This document shows positions 39,201 to 51,064 of a stretch of DNA of 64,000 nt, piece after piece; positions within the stretch are counted from its first letter, which is position 1; each line of letters opens with the position of its first letter. The translations under genes and the position numbers were made by a program. The notes below the pieces were generated by a model. The model was given only the letters and a program-made list of their open reading frames with translations, did no database searches and had not been told where the DNA came from. Where the stretch lies: contig QEYB01000715.1 of the NCBI GenBank assembly GCA_017562135.1, positions 124,001-188,000 on the forward strand, written 5' to 3'. The stretch is from Dipylidium caninum. Taxonomy: Eukaryota; Platyhelminthes; Cestoda; Cyclophyllidea; Dipylidiidae.

Positions 39201-42068
39201 AGCTTTTCAACTATAGTCGACTTGTCGTCATGAGGAACAACTCTCTCCTTCTGACACTTCTCTATATCTATCTTCAGTTTGGAAATTTCTTCCGTCAATA
39301 CGCTGTTTTCACCACGCAGTTCAGCCAAAACAGAAAATTCTTTGTCCCAAGCCTGTCTAAGGCCTTTGTTTTCATCCTTAAGTCTGTCATTCTCAAGCGC
39401 CAAATAACGATCCGTTTCCGATAGGCGATTAACTTCTTCCTGCATAAGAGATAATTGTTGCCGACAACTAGAAAGTTCCTGTTCGGTAGCTTCACATTTT
39501 TCGTTAATTTCCTGAAACATTTGAATATACGTCATCTCGTTAGATTCAAGACTTTCCAACTGACTCAAAATATGCTCTCGTTCCTCCACCAATTCTTGAA
39601 TACGTTTTTCATAATTACTCTTCATCCCATTGTGTTCTTCAATCAACAAATTAAATTTGGAAGTCTTTGACTTTAATTCAAGCTTTAGTTCATGTACATT
39701 TGCTTCAAGGCAACCATTTTTTTCTGTCAAACGCGAAATCATAGCTTCATTATCACAAATCAGTTGGTTTAAAGACGTAATATTGGACTCGCGTGTTTTG
39801 AGAGATGATTCCAACTGCTCGGCCCTTAGGCCCATAATATTGCTCTCATCAAGCTTTTTGGATAAAAGAGCAACATCCTCCAACGCTCGAGCTAGTTCTG
39901 ACTTCACCTTGAACAGTTCCTCGCTGGCGATGTCTCTTTCTTTTATCAACACAATCCGTTCCGATTTCAAATGTTCAACAACCCTTACTTTCTCCTCCAA
40001 ATCGGTGCCGATCTCCTGCAACCTTGTGTCTCGATCGCTTAATGTCTTTTGTGCTAGTGATAATTGATTGACCAGCGCAGATTTTTCTTCCTTCAGTCGC
40101 ATCCTCTCCTCAAACAAAGAGGCCAAATGAGTCAAATAATCATTCAAAGTATTAATCCTCTTCTCCGGATCAGTAAGTGTTTCATTCTCGATTATTAAAG
40201 ATTGTGTCTTCGGTTGCGCACCAGCTGGTAGCTCTTCAGGACTAATTTCTAGGACTTCTAGGGTTCTCTCCCCTTTGAACAAGTTAGCTAATTCACTTTC
40301 AAAATAATTCAGCTTTTCGACGAGGTTCTTTTTCAAAGAGTTTGATATGTCCAATTCATGCATAACTTGATCCAAGTTATCTTTAATCAAGCTAGCCTCT
40401 GCTTTTGCTGCTACTAGCTCTGATTTTGCGGCACCCAGCTGGTTTGAAAGAGTTCCAACTTCATCATTTACTTCATCAAGAGCCAAACACTTCTGTTTGA
40501 GATCATTATACAATTTCTCATTCTCAAAACGAGGTTAGATATTCTTAAGTCTATGCTTTCTCGTTCCAATTTGTGCTCATTTGATAGGTTCTTGCATTGA
40601 GCTACGGCTTTAGACAGTTCTTCATTCAAGCGATTGACCTAGAGACGAGAATGGAGCTACATCATTTTAGACTCAATTTTTTCGTCATTGAAAGATAAAA
40701 TGTTACAAATAATAAGCATAATAAATTTCTTTTAAGACGCAAAATAATTTAACAAGATATACCACAATATAAATCAGCAGAAAGCGAAAACCAAGTATAC
40801 ACTCTTCATTTCAAGTCACTTAAAGTAAAATAACAAATATACTTCAGCACGGGGCATCATCTAACTTGGTCTGTAGTTCCTGATTTCTGGTATCTTGAAC
40901 CATTATCTCGCCCAAACATTCACCAGTAACATTTGATTGATTTGAACCTAATCAATAAACAAAAACAGCGATGAAACACACTCAAAACAATAATAATAAT
41001 TAACCAAGACCGGTAAACATACCGGTGCGGGTGTCCCGCCATAGCGACACATCTACCACGGAGACTTCACAAATGTTCCGTGTAGACTCATGAGATTGAA
41101 GGGGGAGCGGAGGGGTGTTACAAAATGCATCATCATCAACATGAGTGGAAAGGATCTTTGAGTCTTCGCATCGTAGAGAACTGTGGTGACAAGTGCAGGT
41201 ACATCGCGCACAAGAAATCATAGCCCACGAAGTCGACTGGGAATGACTTAACTAGATCGCATAGTCATCTCTTCCGATGCGACTTTAGCTTGTTCACTCT
41301 CCTTTACGAACTCTAATAGCTGAAAAAGACGTTGCACCACTAATAATTGAGGATGGGAATGTAACTCCCCAAGAATCTATTAAGATCTCACCTCTTTTTC
41401 CGCCAATTCAAGGGCATCTTTTACTTGTTCGTATTGTACTTTCCAATCGCAATTAGCTTTCCACTTCAAAACCTCTGCCTCCAGTGATTGAATCTATCAT
41501 ACGATTAATGAAAGTATACCATACCTTGTTGCAGAACAACAAATTTTCGGCAGACAAATTTGAATTTTCTTTTTCGAGAACCGCAAGTGCTCGATTAACC
41601 TCTTGTGAACCTTTCAATTCTGATACTAGTCTGAGAAAATGGGAGGATGGTCGATCAGAGAAGAGGTTTAAAAGTAACATACCGGTCCATCTCTACCTTC
41701 ATTGATTCGTTATCAAGGCGACAAAGTTGCAATTCACTGTAAGTATCACGAAGTTCAGCCAGTTCCTTCACTTTGGAACGACATTTTTCCTCAAGGGATG
41801 ATATCTTCTTCTCATATTCGAGTTTAGTTCGTAGAAGATCTTGCTTCTCGTTCTCATAATCATCACAACAATTTTGCAACTCAGTTATTTTAATTGTTAG
41901 TTTACGAACTTCAGAGATAAACTTCTAGGGATAAGGAAAAATTACACAAACCCTATCAGAAGCGTCTGGGGATTCAAGGGTCCTTTCGATTGAGCACAAC
42001 CGATCGCCCATATGCAGACAGCCGTCACCATCGTGTAAACATTGAGAAGGAGTTGAATGAGCAGTCTC
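36288..42068 (-). CDS. large coiled-coil protein, 15 or more exons, family not recognised
   Basis: Exons that chain in phase on the minus strand: 41952-42068, 41683-41924, 41525-41630, 41392-41493, 41023-41319, 40843-40947, 39140-40638, 38671-38991, 38336-38590, 37701-38073, 37273-37515, 37149-37204, 36885-37082, 36449-36847 and 36336-36376, with a probable split TGA completed at 36288. The predicted product is about 1450 aa. The centre, above all the 1.5-kb exon, is an almost unbroken coiled coil (ESELANLFKGE, LEEKVRVVEHLKSER, LKLDIEKCQKE type heptads). A Cys and His rich patch (CARCTCTCHH) precedes it, and about 420 non-coiled C-terminal residues follow, ending basic (SPSKSKKSSK). The shape fits golgin, rootletin or spindle-type proteins, but no diagnostic domain is visible. 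Three single-base indels break the frame, near 41253, 40851 and 40530. The 5' exon with the start is not located. Confidence 0.8.
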
Positions 42069-42590
42069 CTTTTATGTTAACATGTCGAGACATGGTGGCA
42101 GTGAAGGCTGTATAGGACACGAAATACAAATGAAAAACTGACAGACAAAAGAGTAATTAACAGTAAAAACAACCGAATATGAAGGCACTCAAAAACAATT
42201 CAAAGCTTGTTAATATGAAGATTACCCCAAAAAGACATACAAAGAAATGCTTCGAGGGACAAACAAGGCGGCGAAAAACGGGTGCTGATATGTCGATTGA
42301 CCAAAACAAAATAAATTTAAGGATTTAAAAGGCGCAATAGACCTAACAAATACGACATTCAACGGCAACCAAAGAGATTACATTTAATAAGAACGATCCC
42401 AATGTAAAAAAGACAATAGGATAGAAAATGGAAAATGTGAATAGGTGCAAAAGTTGGGAAAAATGCTCGGTTAATTAGATAAATACTTAGGAAGGGGAGA
42501 AATTAAAAAAAACAAAATGGTCATACAAAGGCGATTTCCAGATATAGTGAATTAAACGAAAATGCTACCCTCCCGGGTCAAGGTTGCCGT
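42069..42590. other. upstream region of the coiled-coil gene
   Basis: AT-rich, no supported exon. The missing start exon of the coiled-coil gene should lie here or within the adjoining repeat. Confidence 0.35.
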
Positions 42591-45226
42591 GGAGAATATC
42601 ACAATACCTTGGCACTGCTTGCAATGAATGTGACATCGGTAGACGTCGGTAGCGTAGGTGCCATTTTGAAAAATTTGTCCCACTCTGAAGGTGATCTGCG
42701 CACAAGACCGGCACTCAGTAACGTTGACCCGTAGACGACGGGGAGGAAAAGACAGTAGTGGCATCTCGAGTACGTGTGGTGTCCCGCTCTTGGAGGAAAA
42801 TACCTCAAGTAACCCTTCTGTGGCATGTTGGCTACCTCGAAATGTCGGATTAGCATTTATTAATGATTGTAATGAGATTAGAAAATATTCAACTACATAT
42901 CAGACTCTAATAACTCCATTCTGCAGTGTTCTTGTCGGAGAAAAAAGCCACTCACAGGGTAGAGTCAACTCCCTACTCAGACTCCATCAATTGATAAATC
43001 TCGTTCGGTGATGTTTTGGATACATTCGTTGGCACTACTATGTCGTTATAAGCCATCTACTCTGGTCGTTATCAGTCGGGTGAACGGGAGAGGAGGCAGT
43101 GTTAGCGTACACCGGAGTCTGAACCATTGGCAGGATTCGAGAAATAATTCGCCAAAACCACAACGACAAGTGCAGTGGGAGTCAAAGTAGGACAAGCACT
43201 GACGGTGTCAGAAATGCCGGTTTTTACGCGATCTCTACTACTCTTGGACTTTCGAAGAGGAAATGATACCAAACTGCGTCCGATCTCACCCAACATCTGC
43301 ACCTCGGGCGCGGAGGACGACGTTCAGGAGAGGAAGAGACTGTGTAACCCTAGAATGTGTGCTTTAATTGGCATGAGGTCTCTGCCCTACCGCCCAGTAA
43401 TTAGGTTTCCAAACCGGCTATATGGCCTCGAACCTTCTTCTGTGCGCTACTAACAAACATTCTCTGGCTCTATCATCAGTTAGCATCATTTGAGGATTTA
43501 GTTGGTGCTTAAGCCCCTGGTGTGTCTTAAATAAGTTAACCCGAAAATAAATAGTAATAAACCTCTGCACGGAGCCGTCATACATGTAGCCCCATCCATT
43601 CTCCCAGATCCTCTCTGACTTCCATTCCTTCGGAAAAGGCTGCCGTAGCGTGTACGTGATACAACGAGAAAGATGATCTTTTTGTAATGTTTCGGCGAAA
43701 AGCAAATGCTGCTCGCAAGTAAAAGTAAAAACTGAATTTTTCCGCGAAATTCTGTGTTTCCTGAGCCCGGTGAGACTTCTGAGCGTGGAGTTTACATTCT
43801 CCAAGTGGTTTCGGATGCGCATGCTTCCACTACGTTGGTCCTTTTTTGTGTAATTCCGGGCTAAAACTGACAGATATCATCATTGCTTAATGAGTAGAGT
43901 GTAGCTCTTTTTTGCAACAACCCCACAACTCACTTCGGTGTAGTTTTTCAAGTCTTCCGGATAACTCAAAAATGCGCAAATGTCTCGAAGTACATCTCAT
44001 GTACTGACTGGCTTCACCGCTATCTCAGAAAAGTTTATTCGTCAACTAGCCAGAACAGAGTGCGTCACTCAACGCGGTCTTGTAAGTTGAGATAAATTAG
44101 TTGGAAAAATACTTCTTTCTACCCTCTTCAACACTGAGATGCCTGATTTTCCTATTGCCTTTAAGTTACGCTCTACTAGAAAGAATTTTTTAGATTACGA
44201 GTGCTGAATTACCTGATATCATTGTTGAGCCCACCCTTGTGACGGCAATATTTGCGTAAGCGTGATTTTGTGGTATTGTGCTACGATATCTGTAGTTTCG
44301 GATGGTTACCAGTCGTCGGAGAACAAGCCCTTTGGTATCTGCTACTTTCTCTCGAAGTTGTGACATGCCCAAATGTAGGCAGTGTCTAACCGATTGTGAC
44401 TGAGAACTGACAAATTTTGGCATATTCGTGTTACACTGGGGCCATTCTCCCGTCTTGTATTGCATAGATAATATAAGTCTGCAAAATAGGCGTTTTTATC
44501 AACGCAAAGGGACCCGCTTAGTCAAGAACCGACTTGAACGGGCAGGCAGGCAGGCGGGCGGGCGGGTGGATGTAATCTCTGGGTAACTCAGAAGCTAGTA
44601 AAGGAGGCCCTGAAAACTCTGCATTCTGCCCTACTTCTCGCAGCTCTCCTTTCTTCGCCTTTAATGCGACATATAATTTTCTAAACTAGTCGACTTTCTG
44701 ACTTTAATTTTTGAACTTTGGACATGCAAGCACACCCGCCGAGCTGCCCCTACTCACATCTGGTGGGTTATAGGATAGGCGTGTATACGTTAACCCGACT
44801 ACCATAAATGCGTTTCAAGTTACTACGAATAGACGGGTAGCATTGAAGCTGGTAATGCTAGGGGAGTCAACTGCCAGCCGCGATTTCGTGGATTTCGTAG
44901 AGGATGTCGGAAATGCTCGCTCTTAGGAGATTTTAAGGCAGAAGACCGCACTGGGATAGCAACAGAGATGTACCGGAAAATGCCACAATCGTAAGCTAAC
45001 GCCTTTTTCTTCGAAACACCGAGGTTCAGTGGGTCGCCTTGTCCGGATTTGTTGAAAGCCACATGAGCCAACGACAAATCCCTTGCACGAAGTGGCCTGA
45101 TGACGTAGCATCCCAAAAAGGGATGAGTACCAGAAGGAAGTACGACATCGATATTTGAAGGCACGGTTCAAATCACCAGGAGAAAAATATGTCACGCCAG
45201 CCTGAAATGCAAGTGGGGCCTTTCGG
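42591..45226 (-). repeat. 2.6-kb dispersed repeat, copy B (inverted orientation)
   Basis: Reverse-complement partner of 28590-31161. It is slightly longer and carries a CAGG/CGGG short tandem near 44541-44567 that is reduced in copy A. Its open frames, such as the one at 43418-43822, are longer than those in copy A but still show no known domain. The boundary on the UBC9 side is about 190 bases from the UBC9 stop codon. Confidence 0.85.
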
Positions 45227-45418
45227 GGTTTAATAAAATTCTGCACTAAACTCACCTTCTGTTAATGCGATCCGGCAATTTTAATAAAAAGCTCTTATTG
45301 CTCTAAAGTGAATTCAAATGATGGGGAATAACAGAAAAGTGTATGATAATGTGTGTATATTGACGTTTAGAAAATCGGTTTCCGTTAATATATACAGATT
45401 CATATAGCCTAAGCTGCT

Positions 45419-46022
45419 TTAAGAGAGGTTAGGGTTTCGAAAGTGTTCAGCTTGCTTCTTTATTCTATAATCATATTCCTTCCTATTTTGAATAAATAAT
45501 GTATAGGCTTCCGCTTGTGCAGGATCCTTTGGATTAGGATGATCGAGGAGGTCCTGAATTCCTAAAAGAATCTGAAAATAAGATAAAACGGATTCCTAAC
45601 TTGTTTAATTGTCACCGCTGGACGCCAATGCTTTTCTTCATCCAAAAGCGATAGGCAAACCGTTCCTGACGGAAAAACGTTGGGGTGGAACAAGGCTGGT
45701 TCAAATTTGCATTTAGGCGGGGTGGTTGGGTATTCCGGTTTAAAATACATCCGCAAATGAAACAAACCACCCTCCCACAGTGTCTAAAACTTGTCTATGT
45801 GAAATGTTGCACTTCTCTCACTCCTTTTTTCCCGGGGATACTACAATCCCAAGTCATCAGATCAAGGCTACCATCCGTGTTTTTGGTAGGTTTTGCAACA
45901 AAGCCCTACACGTGCGAGTAAACCGAACGATGGCATACAAATGGGTGGTCCCGCCTCCACGCCTTTCTTTCTTCGGCTAATCTTTTCAATGCAATTCCAT
46001 CTGCATCGCTATAATCACCCAT
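45419..46022 (-). CDS. UBE2I: SUMO-conjugating enzyme UBC9
   Basis: UBC9 is the sole E2 for SUMO, passing it from the SAE1/SAE2 E1 to lysines in PsiKxE sites. Four exons, 45939-46022, 45822-45905, 45601-45783 and 45419-45571, give 167 aa (human 158). The E2 core shows HPN at 89-91 and the catalytic Cys99 in [29 protein letters not shown], the UBC9 signature; [13 protein letters not shown] precedes it. The N-terminus is about six residues longer ([12 protein letters not shown]) than usual, and the C-terminus also differs. The introns are 33, 38 and 29 nt. The start ATG is 458 bases from that of ARFRP1, transcribed the other way. Confidence 0.97.
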
Positions 46023-46480
46023 CTCTCCGAATGTAAACTTCAATAATGGCGGCTGGAAGAAGGTAAATTATAACATTGTCGCATACTTTCATTTCCCCGA
46101 TTATTATGTGCCGTATTGAGAGCAAAAACAATTTTTAAAAAAATCTTTGATCGATAAATTTTAAATGCACACAGGCCTTTGACTTTGGTGGTTTAATAAA
46201 TATTACCTCTTGCTAACTGCACGCGCCACTACCTGGCATTTTTAATGCTACTTTGTTATTATTCTTGGTAAGACTAATATCCTCATTTTCTTTGTCCTTT
46301 TGGAATTATTCTTTCCGTGCGCCTCTTGCAATTTTTTTTCCAACCCCTTTTTTTACATTTTCCCAACCACGTTACGGTTTTTATTATGTTTTGCATGTGT
46401 GTTCTTTTCTTGATAGGTATGGCGTTGCACTTTTGCGTTATACATGCTTTTCTTGTCCCTCGACTACATTTAACGCGCCG
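46023..46480. promoter_or_regulatory. shared divergent promoter region of UBC9 and ARFRP1
   Basis: 458 bases between two start codons pointing outward. It must hold both promoters and leaders unless one is trans-spliced. It is T-rich on the ARFRP1 side. No TATA box is obvious at a definite distance from either gene. Confidence 0.55.
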
Positions 46481-47388
46481 ATGTACACCCTTATTCGCGG
46501 CTTTTGTAATCAGATTGCGAAAAAAGACGAATACTCCGTACTGATTTTAGGCCTTGATCAAGCAGGCAAAACAGTAATTTAAATGTAATTTATTTTTCCT
46601 AGACCTACCTTGAGCAGGCGAAAACAAAATTTACCCCAAACTATAACTCCATACCTTTGCAGAAAATTACGTCTACCGTGGGCTTGAACAGTAATACTGC
46701 TTTCTTCCAAATGATTCGTTTAGTTGGCCAAATTGCACTGGAGGGTATCGTGCTGAAGTTTTGGGATTTAGGAGGTCAAAGTGAATTGCAATCGCTATGG
46801 GACAAGTACTACATGGACTCCCATGGTGTTATATTTGTTATTGATTCCTCAGATTCAAGTCGATTTGATGAATCAAAAGAGGCATTCGGTAAATCCTTCT
46901 CGGGAATATTTTTAAGATAAAGTCATCAGAAGTCAAGCCCTTGATGGCGTACCCCTTCTTATAATTGCGAACAAGCAAGACCTTGATGTGAGTTGGCGGT
47001 ACGTCACATACATCATACATTAAAGCTTTCAAATGGGAACAGATTTGGCACCCACTCTTCCGGCTCCGTTCATTGGTGTCGAGAGCAAGCCCTTACCACC
47101 TCATTATCCCTTTTTTAGCACGCGTTCCCAGTGTCCGAGGTAAAACAAGTGTTTCAGGACACTGCACCCCTTATGGGATCTAGAGACTGTTCAATGCGTG
47201 GTGCTTCCGCTCTTAAAGGGTGTGTTAAACGACTTGCTCGTGACCATTTGGTCGCTTTGGTTAATGATGCCTAAAATCTCCCAAAACCACTTATTTTTTG
47301 TTTCAGTGATGGTGTTATTGAAGCAATCCGTTGGATGGCAGAAAAAGTTAAGAAAAACTCTTATCAAAGACCACCCAATATAGAATAA
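46481..47388 (+). CDS. ARFRP1: ARFRP1, Arf-related GTPase of the trans-Golgi
   Basis: ARFRP1 recruits Arl1 and golgins to the trans-Golgi network. Six exons, 46481-46573, 46603-46690, 46724-46888, 46917-46987, 47119-47219 and 47307-47388, join to 199 aa (human 201). The start MYTLIRGF has no Gly2, as expected for this branch, whose N-terminus is acetylated instead of myristoylated. The P-loop is GLDQAGKT (24-31), switch 2 is WDLGGQ (74-79), and the guanine-binding motif is NKQD (134-137). The first three introns are only 29, 33 and 28 nt; the 33-nt one keeps the reading frame open if unspliced and would be missed by simple ORF calling. The 3' end is tail to tail with NDC1. Confidence 0.96.
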
Positions 47389-47521
47389 AGCATGGTACCA
47401 TTTGATGACTATTTTTTTTAAATCCATGACGCTTCCAAGGGTAGATTATAGGTATGGTAATGAACATTTTCAACCTCTTCATAATCCACGCAGTTTACAT
47501 ACCAAAACTGAAGACATTTTC

Positions 47522-50253
47522 TTATGAAATCGGATACTTCCATTCATATTCGCAATCCGATGTTGCCATTGTTTCCCACAAACGTTTAATTTTCCCTTTT
47601 CGTTTAGCATCCATTTGAACGGTTCTGTAAAAGCAATGGCCTGATGAGTTTGGACAAGAACACGTTAAGGTTATAGTAGATAGAAGCATGTTACAAGGTA
47701 GATTCACATTTTTTTAATGTACCTCAGGAGAAGTTTGTAATATGAAATGTTTAAAAACGGAGCCAAACGTACTTGAGATGATCTCCGAATCGTCGAACAC
47801 ACGAGATCAAAGCCCAACGTAAAGTCGCATGTATTCGCCATGGAAGGTTCGAATCTGAGGCGTAACGATAGGTACTACCTACTGTATTTCCATCGAAAGT
47901 GATCGTCTCTTTGGATATGTGACCACGTTGCTCTGTGGTAGACGAGTCCGTGATACCGTAAATGGGAGTGAGGCTAACCAACTTGAAATGTAACTCCACA
48001 GCCTAAATTAGACGCAAAAGTTAAAGCGTTCTTTGATATTTCAATAGGCACTATAAATGTATCGTTATGGGTGTGTTTTCAGAAGTCCGTATCCAACACA
48101 AAGATCTTACTTCGATGATCTCGTCGATCGTCCCTAGTATTCTTCCGAGCGAGTGTTGTACAGCCCCTAACCGATCTTCTGTGTATGACGAGAGAGTTAA
48201 AATTCCGAGAACCTCCGTAGCCCAAATAACAGCTTGCCCTGACTGGTGAGAAGCTACAGCCGTGCTCCATATATTTAGTGCCTGATTCGTCCCACCAGAG
48301 CTAAACAAGCGCCACGTTGGTGCAAAGGGTACGTCTCGGTATAGATACCGTACTATCGGCAGCCTTGTGAAAAAGGTAATAGCCTAAAATACAAAATTCG
48401 ATAATGAAAATGACATCAAGTGCGTGAATATATTTGGAGGATTCACTTGAGTTAAAGTTTTGACAAATGAGCCCCGTTCAAACAAAATCATAGTTCAATC
48501 CAACTGAATTAATCTTAGTCATTGATGCTGGATGGATTGTTGTCAAGTACTGAAAAAGGTCCAATATTACCTCTTTTAGCAAATGACGAAAAGTCCAGAC
48601 ACACGTCGTTTGACCAACGATATCACTTGGAAAGGAGCTTTTTCCGAACATGAATGGTGCAGTCTGATACTCTAATGGACGAGGAATGGCTAAAAATACA
48701 CCAAGAGGTTTATAAAGATCTTGCAAAAGCGTAACGCAGCATGGTATGAACAATTGCTCCTTGTTTCTAAAACAAGACATTTTGTATAAAACCTAGAATC
48801 ATCAGCAAAGCATAAAATATATGTGCGAATTAGCGGTTGGGCGGGCGAAAAGGTTATAAGTGTGAGTGTCAACTAATAACTGCGATTAAAAAAAATAAAA
48901 CCTACCCAATATAACAGAGGAAGGTGCAGTAAGTTCCACGTTCGCTTTAGTTAGACCAACCAAAAATGTATCCAATATGTCAAGACATGAGTTACATAAG
49001 CGAGTCCACAAAGTCACTTGTCCATCTATCACAAAAAGACAAATATTTTTGAAAACCAGCAAAATGTACATAACAGTTGCCACGATTACCCGTTTACGTT
49101 AAACTTAAATTAAATACAAAACGCTAGCACCGATAGATAAGGACCGCATGTGAAAGGGAACACAAGTATTTTGAAACAAGATGGTGATGAAATAATCAAA
49201 AGCTTGGACTCACTTATATCCGTAATATTGAATATCTGCATTCGAATTTTCGTACTGGTAGCAACAGCTTCAGCAAGCCTGCCCAGTAAAAGATGCTAAA
49301 AAATTGCTCAGACAATGAAAAACGAACATGAACGAGTCCATTGGCATCCGAATTATTCAGATAGTCTGCGACAGAGACCAAGCAGTCCTTTCCGTCTTGG
49401 ATTGGGGATAGATTCTTAGCAATGGCATTCTGGAGAATACTAAGTGACACACTCCAACTTGTGAAGATAAAGAATCCAACAATGTACATTTCTCGAACAA
49501 ACAAGAAGTCAAAATCTCTCAACGACCTAATAGTCGAATTCACGAATGGGAAAAAATACCTTAGCGTAACATCCTTCAGAGCAACGAAGCGGAATAATAT
49601 ATGAAAAGTAACGAAATATATTATTCGACCGAGAGTACGGAAAAGATTTTCAAAAATTGCGACCCTGAATATGTCGGAGAGCGAGACCGATTTATTGTCA
49701 AACGTCAAGGTAAGGAGATTTTCAGAAATTACACAAACAGCAAACATAAGCCCGACGAAACCCCCAAACTGGCAAGACCAAATGGCTCGACCACTAATTT
49801 TATAGGGATAAGAAAAGGTACAAAATCGTATACCTATAACCCAATAGACGGGTAACCACGTAGGCTTGTATAGCTCCAAGGCAAAGTAAAGACAAGGAGA
49901 ATATGAGGTCTTGTTGACTGACGAAAATCTGAATGATTCTGCTATTTTTCCTGAAGGCAATATCAGAAACTTACGTAAATAAAAATAGGACGCAAACCCT
50001 TCAAATGCATATATAAGCTTCTAATGACGAGTGAAGTATACCGGCAGAAGTCATAATTAAGAAGAGGCTGCGAAATCCCGCCATTGACAAAAAGGGAAAG
50101 AAAATGCGCATATTGATAAGAGAATAAAAACTAATCAGAAGGAAGGTGTTGAACATCAGGGAAATAAACAACGAAGAGAGGAAACGCACGTTGATCTCCT
50201 AAAATGTAAATCCGGCACCATACAACATGACGTACCTTTCTTAAATGATCCAT
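47522..50253 (-). CDS. NDC1: NDC1, transmembrane nucleoporin
   Basis: NDC1 anchors the nuclear pore complex in the pore membrane. Exons: 50236-50253 (MDHLRK), 49328-50198, 49214-49295, 48906-49025, 48571-48792, 48111-48383, 47773-48002 and 47522-47624. The large second exon encodes several hydrophobic segments (for example SLFISLMFNTFLLISFYSLI, GGFVGLMFAVCVI). The C-terminal half matches the soluble NDC1 domain closely: IWATEVLGILTLSSYTEDRLGAVQHSLGRIL, then LRWALISCVRRFGDHLK and a basic tail. The intron at 49296-49327 is 32 nt. Exon 2 has one base too many near 50011 (TATATAT run), and the join at 48906/48792 is off by one. It is tail to tail with ARFRP1 (133 bases) and head to head with the NIFK-like gene (811 bases). 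Confidence 0.9.
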
Positions 50254-51064
50254 ACGATAACTAAAAATCAATGTAAAGACCGAGAAATCAGATGTGCATT
50301 CAAGTAAGTAAAAAGTGGATTAAAAACGTTTTACAAACATGAGGTCCGAAAAAATCAAATCCTTATCGTTAACATGTGATCGCTTAATATTAGCAAACAT
50401 AACTCACTGTGTAACTCAAAGTGCCAGATACTATTTCAACGCGCGGCGCACCAAGAACAATAGAGCATGTGCCCCGCACCCGGATTTCCGGGCAGCCCGG
50501 CTGGTCATCGGCCACAACAAATCACTTCGCCAAAACAAACAATATTGTACAAAACATTCACTTTATTCAAAAAGAAAAAAATAAAATTAGGCATGTAATT
50601 TTTTTAGAACATCGTAATATAAAGAAACGTGATATTTCAACACATAAAGCCATTTCAAGTTGAGATACCAATCAACTCAAGGCACTTATAAGCAACTTAG
50701 TTAATAATTGAATTATAAATACTTTACGCATTTATAATTAAAGATGAAACATGCTTATAATACAGATTAAATTTGTCTACAAAGATAGCCCTTTTAGCAA
50801 AACCCTCAAGATACTGTTTATTAAGTTTATTAGAACGTTTAAGTCCATGTTCTATCACTCTCCATGCATGATTTCTCTAACTACTTTTTATTTTAATCGC
50901 CTTGTTATAAGTGCCGGCACGCTTGCAACCAAGTAGGTTCTGTTGTGCTCTCTTGCGTGTCGGAGCCGCTTTTTCGTACTTCTATTCCACTTCCTCTTAA
51001 TAACTGTATACTGTAACAATCCTTGAACATTAATCAAATAGAGCTGGAGCCTGACGTCCGCAAG
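50254..51064. promoter_or_regulatory. divergent promoter region of NDC1 and the NIFK-like gene
   Basis: 811 bases between outward-facing start codons. A GC-rich island (about 50440-50515) sits in otherwise AT-rich sequence and may mark a promoter. No factor site is assigned. Confidence 0.4.

Noticed and set aside
41237..41252. A 16-nt intron in the coiled-coil gene
   Set aside because: GTTAAG to CCCAG would be far too short to splice, and the flanking phases do not match. A single missing base explains the break better.
43418..43822. 134-codon ORF in repeat copy B as a protein gene
   Set aside because: The matching frame in copy A is broken, and no domain is recognisable. Treated as part of the repeat.
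49937..49960. A 24-nt GTAAGT-to-TTCAG intron in NDC1
   Set aside because: The segment has intron-like ends, but it is a multiple of three and stays open, and the exon phases work without splicing it. Reading through is simpler.
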